From: Allomuricauda sp. ARW1Y1
GTDB taxonomy: Bacteria > Bacteroidota > Bacteroidia > Flavobacteriales > Flavobacteriaceae
DNA: 64,000 nt
Direction: 5' to 3'
NCBI RefSeq assembly: GCF_013407935.1
Contig: NZ_JACBZU010000002.1
Location: forward strand, 558,001-622,000
The translations under genes were made by a program, and so were the position numbers. Under the pieces are notes generated by a model, which was not told where the DNA came from, did not search any database, and saw only the letters and a program-made list of their open reading frames with translations. Positions within the stretch are counted from its first letter, which is position 1, and every line of letters starts with the position of its first letter. This document shows positions 29,604-38,953 of this stretch, piece after piece.

Positions 29604-29795
29604 ATGAATAATCAGTATTGTAAAGTAGGAACGGTAACGCCCATCACCGGTTTAAGTCATGCCACCTCCGTTTTGGAAGTGATGCACAACAATTTTATGG
29701 AAAAGGCTGCCAGTGTTTCCGGTAAGGATTCTCAATTGGGCGAATTCTTTAAAAGAAAAGCGCAGGGCATCAAAAAAGTATTGGAAAGTCTTTAG
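29604..29795 (+). CDS. Small hypothetical protein
   Basis: 63 residues, soluble, helical C-terminus (GEFFKRKAQGIKKVLESL). A TATCTTTG -7 element (29574-29581) sits 23 nt before the ATG, which supports expression, but no -33 TTG is seen and I recognise no family. Confidence 0.45.
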   Translation: MNNQYCKVGTVTPITGLSHATSVLEVMHNNFMEKAASVSGKDSQLGEFFKRKAQGIKKVLESL

Positions 29796-29803
29796 TTTGA
29801 GGG

Positions 29804-30625
29804 CTATCTCAACTTGCTCAGTTCAATTTCCATTTGCTGCTGGATTTCCTGTGCCTTTTTTGCAGCGATTTCAGCAAAGTCGTGTCCTGTTGACGCATAA
29901 ATAATGCCTCTGGATGAATTCACCAATAATCCAACATCTTTGGTGATTCCGTACTTGCAGACTTCTTGCAAACTACCTCCTTGCGCTCCCACTCCGGGCA
30001 CCAACAAGAAACTTTCTGGAACAATTTTTCTGATATCCGCCAAATAATCGGCTTTGGTGGCCCCCACCACATACATTAATCGCTCAGCGCCTTTGTACGT
30101 TTTAGAGACAGACAATACTTCTTTGTAGAGTTCCTGTCCATCCAAATTTTTGGTCTGAAAATCAAAAGCCCCCTGGTTAGAAGTCAATGCCAATAAAATG
30201 GTATGCCTATCCTCAAATGCCAGAAAAGGTTCCACCGAGTCTTTGCCCATGTAAGGTGCAATGGTGATGGAATCAAAATCCATGGTATCAAAAAATGCTT
30301 TGGCATAGCGGGTAGAAGTATTCCCGATATCCCCTCGTTTTGCATCGGCAATGGTAAAGATTTCTGGGTGGTTTGCATTGATATACGCCATGGTCCGTTC
30401 CAAGGATTTCCATCCTTCCAACCCATAGGCTTCATAAAAAGCGATATTGGGCTTATAGGCCACACAATAGGAGTGCGTAGCATCAATAATGGCCTTATTG
30501 AACGCAAAAATGGGGTCTTCCTCCCCCAGCAGATGCTTCGGGATTTTATCCAAGTCAGTATCGAGGCCAACACAGAGAAACGATTTTTTTTGACGTATTT
30601 GGGCAATTAAATCTGTTATCTTCAT
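29804..30625 (-). CDS. pyrF: Orotidine 5'-phosphate decarboxylase
   Basis: 273 residues, the long (type 2) PyrF. The catalytic block is [23 protein letters not shown] and [10 protein letters not shown] complete the barrel and phosphate site. Last step of UMP synthesis. It follows prfA by 36 nt on the same strand and is probably co-transcribed. Confidence 0.96.
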   Translation of the reverse strand: MKITDLIAQIRQKKSFLCVGLDTDLDKIPKHLLGEEDPIFAFNKAIIDATHSYCVAYKPNIAFYEAYGLEGWKSLERTMAYINANHPEIFTIADAKRGDIGNTSTRYAKAFFDTMDFDSITIAPYMGKDSVEPFLAFEDRHTILLALTSNQGAFDFQTKNLDGQELYKEVLSVSKTYKGAERLMYVVGATKADYLADIRKIVPESFLLVPGVGAQGGSLQEVCKYGITKDVGLLVNSSRGIIYASTGHDFAEIAAKKAQEIQQQMEIELSKLR

Positions 30626-30661
30626 TTTGGTGGTTTCTCGACCGTTCTTGGTTTTAATACA

Positions 30662-31738
30662 TTAGAATATCTCGGAAGCTTCCTTGAGTTTTTCGGTGTT
30701 CTCTACCAACATCAGCTCATCAATGATTTTTTGGATATCCCCATTGATGATATTCTGCAAATCGTAGAGCGTAAGCCCGATTCGGTGGTCGGTTACCCTA
30801 CCCTGCGGATAATTGTAGGTACGGATTTTGGCCGAACGGTCGCCACTGCTTACCTGGGAATTCCGCTTTGCTGCATCTTCGGCCTGCTTTTTGGCCAATT
30901 CCATGTCGTACAAACGGGCACGAAGTACCTTAAAGGCTTTATCCTTGTTTTTGTGCTGTGATTTTTCATCCTGACATTGCGCAACAATCCCTGTTGGTTC
31001 ATGCGTCAATCGCACCGCCGAGTACGTAGTGTTCACCGACTGCCCACCCGGTCCGGACGAACAGAAATAATCAATCCGAACATCTTTGGGGTCTATTTGC
31101 ACATCAAATTCTTCCGCTTCTGGAATTACCATTACGGTAGCGGCGCTGGTGTGCACCCTACCTTGGGTTTCGGTCTGTGGCACGCGTTGCACACGGTGTA
31201 CGCCCGCCTCAAACTTGAGCGTACCGTACACATCCTCCCCATTCACCTCGAAATGGATTTCCTTATAACCACCACTGGTTCCTTCGCTCAAATCGATTAC
31301 ATTGGTCTTCCACCCTTTGGATTCACAGTACTTGGTGTACATGCGGAATAGGTCTCCGGCAAAAATACTGGCTTCGTCTCCGCCCGTACCTGCACGGATT
31401 TCCATAACCACGTTCTTGGCATCTTCAGGATCTTTGGGAATCAAAAGGAATTTGATTTCCTCCTCCAATTGGGGCAGGGCGCTTTTTGCCTCGTCCAATT
31501 GCATTTTGGCCATTTCCACCATTTCAGCATCGCTGCCATCGGCAATGATTTCTTCGGCCTCTTGAATATTATTGGTAAGGGTAATGTACTCATCCCGCTT
31601 TTCGCTGAGTACTTTAAGGTCCTTATATTCTTTGTTGAGTTTTACGTACCGTTTTTGGTCCGCAATAATATCGGGTTGTATGATCAGGTCCGAAACCTCA
31701 TCAAAACGTTGTTTTACAATGTTGAGTTTGTCTAGCAT
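30662..31738 (-). CDS. prfA: Peptide chain release factor 1
   Basis: 358 residues. The peptidyl-tRNA hydrolysis motif GGQ is in [20 protein letters not shown], and the C-terminal [15 protein letters not shown] is typical of RF1 rather than RF2. Recognises UAA/UAG and releases the finished chain. Confidence 0.96.
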   Translation of the reverse strand: MLDKLNIVKQRFDEVSDLIIQPDIIADQKRYVKLNKEYKDLKVLSEKRDEYITLTNNIQEAEEIIADGSDAEMVEMAKMQLDEAKSALPQLEEEIKFLLIPKDPEDAKNVVMEIRAGTGGDEASIFAGDLFRMYTKYCESKGWKTNVIDLSEGTSGGYKEIHFEVNGEDVYGTLKFEAGVHRVQRVPQTETQGRVHTSAATVMVIPEAEEFDVQIDPKDVRIDYFCSSGPGGQSVNTTYSAVRLTHEPTGIVAQCQDEKSQHKNKDKAFKVLRARLYDMELAKKQAEDAAKRNSQVSSGDRSAKIRTYNYPQGRVTDHRIGLTLYDLQNIINGDIQKIIDELMLVENTEKLKEASEIF

Positions 31739-31807
31739 AAATCAATCCTCCTAATAGGAATGCGAATTTACGATTTTTTCGTTGGATTATTTTTTAAATC
31801 CTAGGTA

Positions 31808-33106
31808 TCAGTTACCAACAAAAGTAGTCCCCAAGGTAACGATAAAGGCATTGAGACCATCGCTACGGTCGTATTGACTAAAGCGCAGGTTGATGGTCTT
31901 TAACCCAAAGCTGAGCACCCGGGCGCTGGTAAAAATGTCCTTGTACTGTACTCCCATTCCATATTGATGCGCATCATAGTCGGACAAATCGTAATCGGAC
32001 GTATAAAACTCGAAGGTAGACAAGGCCTCTTCCTTGGGATAGAAATAATCGGCAGCTGTTTGGGTATAGTATCGATAGGTGGGAAACAGCGTAAACTTAT
32101 CCGTAAGCTTAATCGGCGCCTCCAAACTCGCTGTGTGTGACTGAACTCCCCAATCGTCCCAGTAAAAACGGTAGTAGGAGCGCAATATCACCAAATCGTT
32201 CAGATAATAGTTCAATCGCCCACCCACGGGTAGTTTGAAACGGCTTTCGGGCAATTGCTCCACATTGTCTGCCAATTGGAACTCATCGATAAAAAAATCC
32301 TCAAAATCCGAAAAATAGACGCGCTGGAAGGGCGTGCTCAACAGACCATTCTGCGAAACTACATCCATAAATAGGGCTCCCTGCAATTTCGGCGTCAATA
32401 TTTGGCTGAAACTCAGTGAAAGTGAATAGGAGTTTCTGTTTTCATTTTCAAATTCCGAAAAAATGGGTTGATAAGTCCCATTTCCAGTGATGCGATCATC
32501 AAAAAAACCGTTTCGCAGCTCTATCGGGTATTGCGAATTCCATTTATCCAAAAATACACGACCGCTTAGGGTGATTTCCGTATTCTTTTCATTGAACAAT
32601 TTGGTAAAACTGCCACCAAATCCAATCGAAACATAATCGTACTCGGATGAAAAATAGCCATTGGCGCTCCAAATGGTATTACGGTCATCAGAACTGTGCT
32701 CGTAAGTTGGGTTGATATAAGCCAGCACATCCTTGCGCGATTCGCCCGAAGAGGCATCAAACGGGCTCACATCCACGCCGCCATCCAAAGGATTGACGTT
32801 ACTGGAAGATGCTGAAGTATAGGCAGAAAGACCCACATCGACCGTTAAGATATCGTCTTCGTTCATAGGCATGCGCAACACAATGCTCGAAGTGGCATCG
32901 GTCAACTCCTCCGTGCCCTCACCACCGGTAACGGCTGCATTTTGCCCATCCTGATTGTAATAACTGAACAACAAGTCAACTTCACTAGCTTCTAGAACTC
33001 TTCTTTTATAAGAGGTATTGCTCTGCTGTGACCAGCCCATACCTGCCATCATCAAGAAGAAGAAGACAAGAAAAATAGTTTTTATGGATTTGGATAATTC
33101 GGTCAT
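31808..33106 (-). CDS. DUF3570 outer-membrane beta-barrel protein
   Basis: 432 residues from ATG at 33106 (MTELSKS); an in-frame ATG at 33151 would overlap the DUF4266 gene by 16 nt. Signal peptide to about residue 27 (GMGWSQ). The rest is a large beta barrel with DUF3570 features: ASEVDLLFSYYNQDGQNAAVTGG near the N-terminus, alternating aromatic strands, and a final RFSQYDRSDGLNAFIVTLG-type strand. Residues 97-100 are TSAS, similar to the [ST][GS]A[ST] core used by ApbE flavin transferases. Last gene of the exported redox operon that starts at 35248. Confidence 0.87.
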   Translation of the reverse strand: MTELSKSIKTIFLVFFFLMMAGMGWSQQSNTSYKRRVLEASEVDLLFSYYNQDGQNAAVTGGEGTEELTDATSSIVLRMPMNEDDILTVDVGLSAYTSASSSNVNPLDGGVDVSPFDASSGESRKDVLAYINPTYEHSSDDRNTIWSANGYFSSEYDYVSIGFGGSFTKLFNEKNTEITLSGRVFLDKWNSQYPIELRNGFFDDRITGNGTYQPIFSEFENENRNSYSLSLSFSQILTPKLQGALFMDVVSQNGLLSTPFQRVYFSDFEDFFIDEFQLADNVEQLPESRFKLPVGGRLNYYLNDLVILRSYYRFYWDDWGVQSHTASLEAPIKLTDKFTLFPTYRYYTQTAADYFYPKEEALSTFEFYTSDYDLSDYDAHQYGMGVQYKDIFTSARVLSFGLKTINLRFSQYDRSDGLNAFIVTLGTTFVGN

Positions 33107-33135
33107 TGGGCTGTTAGATCGATTGCTGCTTTGTA

Positions 33136-33345
33136 TTAATTGCATCCGCATCCACCACCCGTTTTACCACCATTTGCACCAGCGGATGCCTCCCTGTAAA
33201 TATGAAAATTGGTCTCGAACCGTTCGCATGGCCTTGCACTCAACTGCATCTCCTCATCGTTCACGTACACCTTGTCGTACTCTCGAACGACAACGCAGGA
33301 ATTGAGACCAATCAGAAGTATGATAAACCAAAAGAGTTTTTGCAT
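33136..33345 (-). CDS. DUF4266 small lipoprotein with Gly/Cys tail
   Basis: 69 residues: signal peptide with lipobox (GLNSCVV), the conserved DUF4266 core REYDKVYVNDEEMQL, and a Gly-rich end TGGGCGCN with a CxC pair. The CxC tail could hold a metal or link by disulfide. It lies 12 nt after apbE and 29 nt before the DUF3570 start. DUF4266 and DUF3570 are, as far as I know, habitual neighbours. Confidence 0.88.
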   Translation of the reverse strand: MQKLFWFIILLIGLNSCVVVREYDKVYVNDEEMQLSARPCERFETNFHIYREASAGANGGKTGGGCGCN

Positions 33346-33357
33346 GAGCTAAATGTA

Positions 33358-34353
33358 CTAATTCGTATCGAACAGAATGCCCGAACTTCGATGAACTTTA
33401 TTTTCCGAATCCACAATGACAGCCTCTACCCCATCAATTTGATTGATCATATGCAGACCAACATCGCGGCCCATGGTAAAGACAGCGGTGGCCAAGGCAT
33501 CGCACAACTCGGCTTGCTTCGCAAAAATAGATACACTGTTGATGCCCCTGGTTGGATACCCCGTTCTTGGGTCGATAATATGGGAGTATTTTTCCCCGTC
33601 GATGATAATATATTTTTCGTAATTCCCGGATGTGGCCACAGAGGACTCCACAACAGGCAGCCAACTGAACACTTTATCCTTACTGAGCGGATTGGCGATG
33701 CCCACCAACCATTTTTCGCCTGTGACTTTGGTTCCCCAAGTAGTAAGATCACCAGAAGCATTGATGATTCCGCCTTTGACCTCTTTGGAAACCAATAGAT
33801 CTTTGGCTTTATCGGCGGCATAGCCCTTGCCAATGGCTCCAAATCCGATTTTCATACCTTTCTCGGGAAGAAATACGGTTGCGTTTTCGGCATCCAATAC
33901 CAGTTTTTGATACCCCACTTTGGCCACAGAGTTTTTGATTTCGTCAGCCGTGGGCTTTTTGTCCATGCTCCCATCAAACTTCCAGATTTGGTCCATGGAA
34001 GCATAGGTGATATCGAAGGCCCCATCAGTGATTTCCGATATTTTGATGGCCCGTTCTATCAAATTAAACAGTTCCCGACTCACCTTTACGGGTTTAATAC
34101 CAGCATTTTTGTTGATCAAGGACGTTTCTGATTTTTCATTCCAAGATGAAATGAGCCTTTCGATGCGTTCAATCTCGGATACAGCTTCATCAATATTGAT
34201 GTACCCTATTTCCTCGTTGGGTGCCACTACGGTAATCTCAAACCGGGTCCCCATCAATTTCAAGGTCTTTTTTACAGTCACATCCGTTTGCCTCGACTGC
34301 CCGAAAGACAGCAGGCAACACAGACTGCAGGTCAAGGCAAACAACGTTTTCAT
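33358..34353 (-). CDS. apbE: FAD:protein FMN transferase (ApbE family), exported
   Basis: 331 residues with a signal peptide (LFALTCSLCCLLSFGQ). ApbE motifs: LMGTRFEITVV, FDITYASMD, GFGAIGKGYAADKAKDLL, ASGDLTTWG, and HIIDPRTGYPTRGINSVSIF. It moves FMN from FAD to a Ser/Thr of an exported protein. Its start overlaps the thioredoxin gene stop by 4 nt. No protein with a classical D-x-x-[ST]-G-A-[ST] site is encoded in the window, so the substrate is open. Confidence 0.94.
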   Translation of the reverse strand: MKTLFALTCSLCCLLSFGQSRQTDVTVKKTLKLMGTRFEITVVAPNEEIGYINIDEAVSEIERIERLISSWNEKSETSLINKNAGIKPVKVSRELFNLIERAIKISEITDGAFDITYASMDQIWKFDGSMDKKPTADEIKNSVAKVGYQKLVLDAENATVFLPEKGMKIGFGAIGKGYAADKAKDLLVSKEVKGGIINASGDLTTWGTKVTGEKWLVGIANPLSKDKVFSWLPVVESSVATSGNYEKYIIIDGEKYSHIIDPRTGYPTRGINSVSIFAKQAELCDALATAVFTMGRDVGLHMINQIDGVEAVIVDSENKVHRSSGILFDTN

Positions 34354-34787
34354 TGGAGGAATTTATTAAGGGTCTTGATATACTTTTCAGGACTGGTTCG
34401 GGCCACAAAGCCTGTGGTTCCCAAGACTTTCTGATTTTTGTCCATCACTACCACCAATGGAAAATAACCCTTTGGGTTATATTTTTCTGCCAGAGATTTA
34501 TTCTGGTTCAGCTTTTCCTCTGGCAGTTTGTTCTGCTTCTTTCTAGGGAAATCGGCATCGTACATCACATAATGTTCCAAAGCATAGGCCTTAAACTCAT
34601 CGCTGTCAAAAATATGTCGTTTTAAACGGATGCAAGGAGCACACCAATCCGAACCCGAAAACACAAGAATAATCGGTTTCTCTTCGGCCGACGCTTTGGC
34701 AAGGGCCGCATCAAAACTTTCTTCCCATTGTTGTGCTTGAAGCAGGCCGGAAAAGCAAAGTAGCAGTATGTAGATGATGTTTTTCAT
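34350..34787 (-). CDS. Exported thioredoxin-like protein
   Basis: 145 residues from ATG at 34787 (MKNIIYILLLCFSGLLQAQ, a signal peptide); ATG at 34805 would add six residues. Thioredoxin fold with SGSDWCAPC at the active site, then KGYFPLVVVMD with the cis-Pro. CAPC is the catalytic pair. Expected to reduce or oxidise periplasmic disulfides, perhaps those of the CxC-tailed DUF4266 lipoprotein encoded two genes downstream (inference). Confidence 0.88.
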   Translation of the reverse strand: MKNIIYILLLCFSGLLQAQQWEESFDAALAKASAEEKPIILVFSGSDWCAPCIRLKRHIFDSDEFKAYALEHYVMYDADFPRKKQNKLPEEKLNQNKSLAEKYNPKGYFPLVVVMDKNQKVLGTTGFVARTSPEKYIKTLNKFLQ

Positions 34788-34807
34788 TCGATTTGGGATT
34801 GGCAAAA

Positions 34808-35248
34808 CTACTCAAATACGCGTAATTCGGAACCGTTGAGTGCTGTATTGTACACCTTTAAGGCTCTGGCAGGGTTTCCATCTACCTGATTGAGCGGTGT
34901 GCCGTCTTGGTCGAAACGAGACCCGTGGACATCACAATAAAATATACCACCGTTCTGGTTCACAAAACGTACCTGATCATAGGATTCATGACTGCAAACT
35001 TGGCTTGCGGCCACATATTCGCCTTCCAAATTTCTGGCGACCACTACTAAATTTTTTAAGATAAACCCGCCATTCTGCGAAAGATTTGCTGCTTCGTTCG
35101 AAGTCAGGTCGATGGTAAAGTCGACTCCAGTGGGTTCTTCCACCAAATTCCCATTCACTTCGTCCTTGGAGCAACCGTGCAAACAGGGAAATGTGAGGGC
35201 AAAGGCCGCACCTGCGCCCAAACTTCGTAGGAATTCCTTTCTTTCCAT
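34808..35248 (-). CDS. Exported Rieske-type [2Fe-2S] protein
   Basis: 146 residues. The N-terminus (ERKEFLRSLGAGAAFALTF) resembles a Tat-like signal without twin Arg and ends in a lipobox-like LHGC. Rieske ligands are VCSH (Cys, His) and YCDVHGS (Cys, His), about 20 residues apart, with a GNPARALKVY tail. First gene of the redox operon: electron carrier in the periplasm or on a membrane. No cytochrome partner is nearby. Confidence 0.87.
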   Translation of the reverse strand: MERKEFLRSLGAGAAFALTFPCLHGCSKDEVNGNLVEEPTGVDFTIDLTSNEAANLSQNGGFILKNLVVVARNLEGEYVAASQVCSHESYDQVRFVNQNGGIFYCDVHGSRFDQDGTPLNQVDGNPARALKVYNTALNGSELRVFE

Positions 35249-35296
35249 AGCGTAGAGGTTTATAATGTAAAACGCTATTTCGAGAGAAATCGTATG

Positions 35297-36475
35297 CTAA
35301 TAGGTAAACTTGCCGTAGGTACTCTGGATGGTCAATTTTTTGGTATCGGAGGGTTCCACTCGACCAATAATTTGGGCATCCACATCAAAACTCTGCGAAA
35401 TGGCGATAATCTCCTCCGCAACACCCTCATCCACATACAGTTCCATACGATGTCCGCAATTGAACACCTGGTACATTTCTTTCCAATCGGTATTGGATTG
35501 TTCCTGTATCAGTTTGAACAATGGTGGGATAGGAAACATGTTGTCCTTGATGATATGAAGGTTCTCCACAAAGTGAAGTATTTTGGTCTGTGCACCACCG
35601 CTGCAATGCACCATACCGTGAATTTCTTTGGATGAATAGCGCTCCAACACTTTTTTGATGATGGGTGCGTAGGTCCGGGTGGGCGACAAAACCAGTTTTC
35701 CCGCATCAAGGGGTGATTCCGGTACTTCATCCGTCAATTTTGTGTTTCCTGAATAAACCAATTCCTCTGGAACGGAAGCATCAAAGCTTTCAGGGTATTT
35801 TTTGGCCAAATATTTCGAAAATACATCATGTCTGGCCGAGGTGAGCCCATTGCTGCCCATTCCACCATTGTATTCACTTTCGTAGCTCGCTTTTCCGAAG
35901 GAAGCTAAGCCTACAATCACATCACCTGCTTTGATATTGGCATTGTCGATAACATTTTTGCGTTCCATCCGGGCCGTTACCGTGGAATCCACAATGATGG
36001 TACGCACTAAATCGCCTACATCGGCTGTTTCGCCTCCAGTGGAACGAATGGTAATGCCGTGTTTCTCCAAATCGGCAATCAATTCTTCGGTACCATTGAT
36101 GATAGCGGAGATGACCTCTCCGGGAATCAAGTTTTTGTTTCGACCAATGGTAGAGGATAACATGATATTGTCGGTGGCGCCTACACAGATCAAATCGTCC
36201 ACATTCATGATCAGGGCATCTTGGGCAATCCCTTTCCAAACGGAAATATCTCCCGTTTCCTTCCAATACATATAGGCCAAAGAGGATTTGGTACCAGCAC
36301 CATCGGCATGCATTACCAAACAATGGTCCTCGCTACCCGTAAGGTAATCGGGTACAATTTTACAGAACGCTTTGGGAAAAAGGCCTTTGTCGATATTTTT
36401 GATAGCGTTGTGCACATCTTCCTTGGAGGCGGAAACACCTCGTTGTGCATATCTCTTACTGGTATCGGATGACAT
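35297..36475 (-). CDS. purM: Phosphoribosylformylglycinamidine cyclo-ligase (AIR synthetase)
   Basis: 392 residues, the longer Bacteroidota form. N-terminal RYAQRGVSASKEDVHNAI, HADGAGTKSSLAYMYW, IMNVDDLICVGA, and STGGETADVGD are the PurM ATP/FGAM-binding blocks. It closes the imidazole ring in purine synthesis. Single-gene unit. Confidence 0.93.
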   Translation of the reverse strand: MSSDTSKRYAQRGVSASKEDVHNAIKNIDKGLFPKAFCKIVPDYLTGSEDHCLVMHADGAGTKSSLAYMYWKETGDISVWKGIAQDALIMNVDDLICVGATDNIMLSSTIGRNKNLIPGEVISAIINGTEELIADLEKHGITIRSTGGETADVGDLVRTIIVDSTVTARMERKNVIDNANIKAGDVIVGLASFGKASYESEYNGGMGSNGLTSARHDVFSKYLAKKYPESFDASVPEELVYSGNTKLTDEVPESPLDAGKLVLSPTRTYAPIIKKVLERYSSKEIHGMVHCSGGAQTKILHFVENLHIIKDNMFPIPPLFKLIQEQSNTDWKEMYQVFNCGHRMELYVDEGVAEEIIAISQSFDVDAQIIGRVEPSDTKKLTIQSTYGKFTY

Positions 36476-36497
36476 ATGAAAGGTTTGGGCAAAAATA

Positions 36498-36532
36498 ACG
36501 GAAAGCCATCAAACTATTGATATGCTTTCCGT
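36498..36532 (-). terminator. Terminator of the GSIII gene
   Basis: ACGGAAAGC-ATCAA arm (36498-36512) pairs with TTGAT-GCTTTCCGT (36517-36532) with a small bulge; on the minus strand TTATTTTTG follows. Confidence 0.75.
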
Positions 36533-36555
36533 CTTTTACATTTTTAGGGCTCGTC

Positions 36556-38742
36556 CTATTTGGAGAACAGCATCTCGCGATATTTGGTAAAGGGCCAAAA
36601 TTCATCGGCAACCAATTTCTCCAAGGTATCGGAGTGTTCCCGGATTTTATCAAAATAAGGTTTTACGTTATTGCAATAGGCCTGGGCCTTTTTCTCCACG
36701 GCTGACATGCCATTGGCGCGCTTACGGGCATCGGCCATTTCATCCGTCAGCTTTTTGATTTCAACGATGTGCTCCGCGATTTGCTCCAAGATGTTCAGCT
36801 GGACTTCTCCCATTTTCTTGTGGGCCGCGCCATATACTTCTTTCAACCCGTGAATATTTTCTAAAAGGATGTTTTGGTACTTTACCGCTGCCGGAATAAT
36901 ATGGTTGTACACCATTTCGCCCAACACACGCCCTTCAATTTGAATATGAAAAATATAGGCTCCCAACTCGACCTCTTTGTGGGCCTTAAGCTCCACTTCG
37001 TTCATTACGTCCATTTGCTTGAAAAGCTCCAGACTCTCCTTTGCCGTGATGACCTGAAGTGCCTCTGGGGTGTTTTTGTTGATGCTCAGCTTGCGTCTTC
37101 TTGCCTCTTCCTGCCATTCCATTCCATAACCATCCCCTTCAAAACGGATGCGCTTGGAGGTTTTGATATATTCCCGAAGCACATTGAAAACCGCCTCGTC
37201 CTTTTTTAGGTTTTTCTTGTCGATAAGCGCATCGACCTCCTTTTTAAAGTCGGTCAACTGTTTGGCAACAATGGTATTGAGCATGGTCATGGGCTTCGCA
37301 CAATTCGTCTTGGCCCCTACCCCTCTCATTTCAAACTTGTTTCCCGTAAACGCAAAAGGCGAGGTTCTGTTCCTATCCGTATTGTCGAGCAATATTTCGG
37401 GAATCTTTCCAACCACGTTCAATTTGAGCTCCGTTTTTTCCTGCGGTGATAATTTTCCTTTGGAAACCCCTTCGAGTTCATCCAGCACATCGCTCAACTG
37501 CTTTCCTATAAATATGGAAATGATGGGAGGGGGTGCTTCGTTGGCCCCCAATCGGTGGTCATTACTGGCAGAGGCTATGGATGCCCTCAATAATTCCTCA
37601 TAAGTGTCCACAGCTTTGATCGTATTCACAAAGAAGGTCAAAAACTGAAGGTTTTTCATGGGCGTACTCCCCGGACTCAACAGGTTCACGCCCGTATCGG
37701 TAGCCAAAGACCAGTTGTTATGTTTTCCCGAACCATTGATTCCTGCAAAGGGCTTTTCGTGGAACAGCACCGAGAAGTTGTATTTATCGGCAATCTCCTC
37801 CATCACGTCCATCAACAATAAATTATGGTCTACGGAAAGATTGGCCTCTTCAAAAACTGGAGCAAGCTCAAACTGATTGGGCGCCACCTCATTATGGCGT
37901 GTCTTTACTGGAATGCCCAATTTGGTACACTCTTTTTCCAGTTCGCTCATAAAGCCCAAGACCCTTGCTGGGATTACACCAAAATAGTGATCGTCCAATT
38001 GTTGGCCTTTGGCCGAAAAACTGCCCACCAATGTCCTTCCCGTTACAGAGAGGTCCATTCGGGAATTGACCAATGCCTTATCTATCAAAAAGTATTCTTG
38101 TTCCCAACCCAATGTGGCATAAACCTTCCGTACGTTTTTGTCAAAATACTGTGCCACTCCGGTTGCGGCTTGGTCCACCGCCTGTAGGGCCCGCAAAAGA
38201 GGCGCCTTGTTGTCCAAGGCTTCACCAGTATAGGCAACAAATATGGTTGGAATACAGAGTGTTGTCTTATAAATAAATGCCGGGGAGGTAGGGTCCCAAG
38301 CGGTATAGCCCCGGGCCTCGAAGGTATTACGGATTCCTCCGCTCGGAAAGCTGGATGCATCGGGTTCTTGCTGTACGAGTTGTGCCCCGCCAAACTTTTC
38401 CATGGCCTTGCCATTGGGCAGGATATCGAAAAAAGCATCGTGCTTTTCCGCAGTGGCACCGGTCAACGGTTGAAACCAATGCGTATAATGGGTAGCTCCC
38501 ATGGAAAGTGCCCAAGCTTTCATCCCCTCGGCCACTTGGTCGGCAATTTTTCGGTCTATTTTGGTTCCCTGGAAAATCGCAGATTTTACCTTTTCAAATG
38601 CTTCGGCGGTAAGGAACTGGAGCATTTTTTCTTCATTGAAGACATTTTTCCCGAACAGCTCGGATCTTTTACCAGTTTCGTTTATATCAGCATGTGTCCT
38701 ATTTCGGCTTTCGGCCAAGGCATCAAATCTTGTTTTCGGCAT
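36556..38742 (-). CDS. glnN: Type III glutamine synthetase
   Basis: 728 residues, the usual GSIII length. Motifs: KLGIPVKTRHNEVAPNQFE, HEKPFAGINGSGKHNNWS, and RTSPFAFTGNKFEMR in the active site, plus the GSIII-specific N- and C-terminal extensions. It makes glutamine from glutamate, ammonia and ATP as a double hexamer ring. Divergent from a second, GSII-type synthetase. Confidence 0.96.
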   Translation of the reverse strand: MPKTRFDALAESRNRTHADINETGKRSELFGKNVFNEEKMLQFLTAEAFEKVKSAIFQGTKIDRKIADQVAEGMKAWALSMGATHYTHWFQPLTGATAEKHDAFFDILPNGKAMEKFGGAQLVQQEPDASSFPSGGIRNTFEARGYTAWDPTSPAFIYKTTLCIPTIFVAYTGEALDNKAPLLRALQAVDQAATGVAQYFDKNVRKVYATLGWEQEYFLIDKALVNSRMDLSVTGRTLVGSFSAKGQQLDDHYFGVIPARVLGFMSELEKECTKLGIPVKTRHNEVAPNQFELAPVFEEANLSVDHNLLLMDVMEEIADKYNFSVLFHEKPFAGINGSGKHNNWSLATDTGVNLLSPGSTPMKNLQFLTFFVNTIKAVDTYEELLRASIASASNDHRLGANEAPPPIISIFIGKQLSDVLDELEGVSKGKLSPQEKTELKLNVVGKIPEILLDNTDRNRTSPFAFTGNKFEMRGVGAKTNCAKPMTMLNTIVAKQLTDFKKEVDALIDKKNLKKDEAVFNVLREYIKTSKRIRFEGDGYGMEWQEEARRRKLSINKNTPEALQVITAKESLELFKQMDVMNEVELKAHKEVELGAYIFHIQIEGRVLGEMVYNHIIPAAVKYQNILLENIHGLKEVYGAAHKKMGEVQLNILEQIAEHIVEIKKLTDEMADARKRANGMSAVEKKAQAYCNNVKPYFDKIREHSDTLEKLVADEFWPFTKYREMLFSK

Positions 38743-38887
38743 ATTCCATAATTTTTAAAATTCAAATCTACAATTAAGAATTTAATAATATATGCTTCAA
38801 AAATTACTTTTTTTTCATTCCACCCTCCTTTTGACAGGGGTAAAATAAATATTAAACGCAATTTTGTGATTTTAACCCTTTAAAATA

Positions 38888-38916
38888 TTGATAATTAAAT
38901 GAAAAAACTATTTTTG
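38888..38916 (+). promoter_or_regulatory. Promoter of the GSII gene
   Basis: TTG (38888-38890), 18-nt spacer, TATTTTTG (38909-38916): a full match to TTG-N17-23-TAnnTTTG, 37 nt before the ATG. Confidence 0.65.
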
Positions 38917-38953
38917 TGCATCATAAAATTGAGAACGATTAACTACCAGCATT

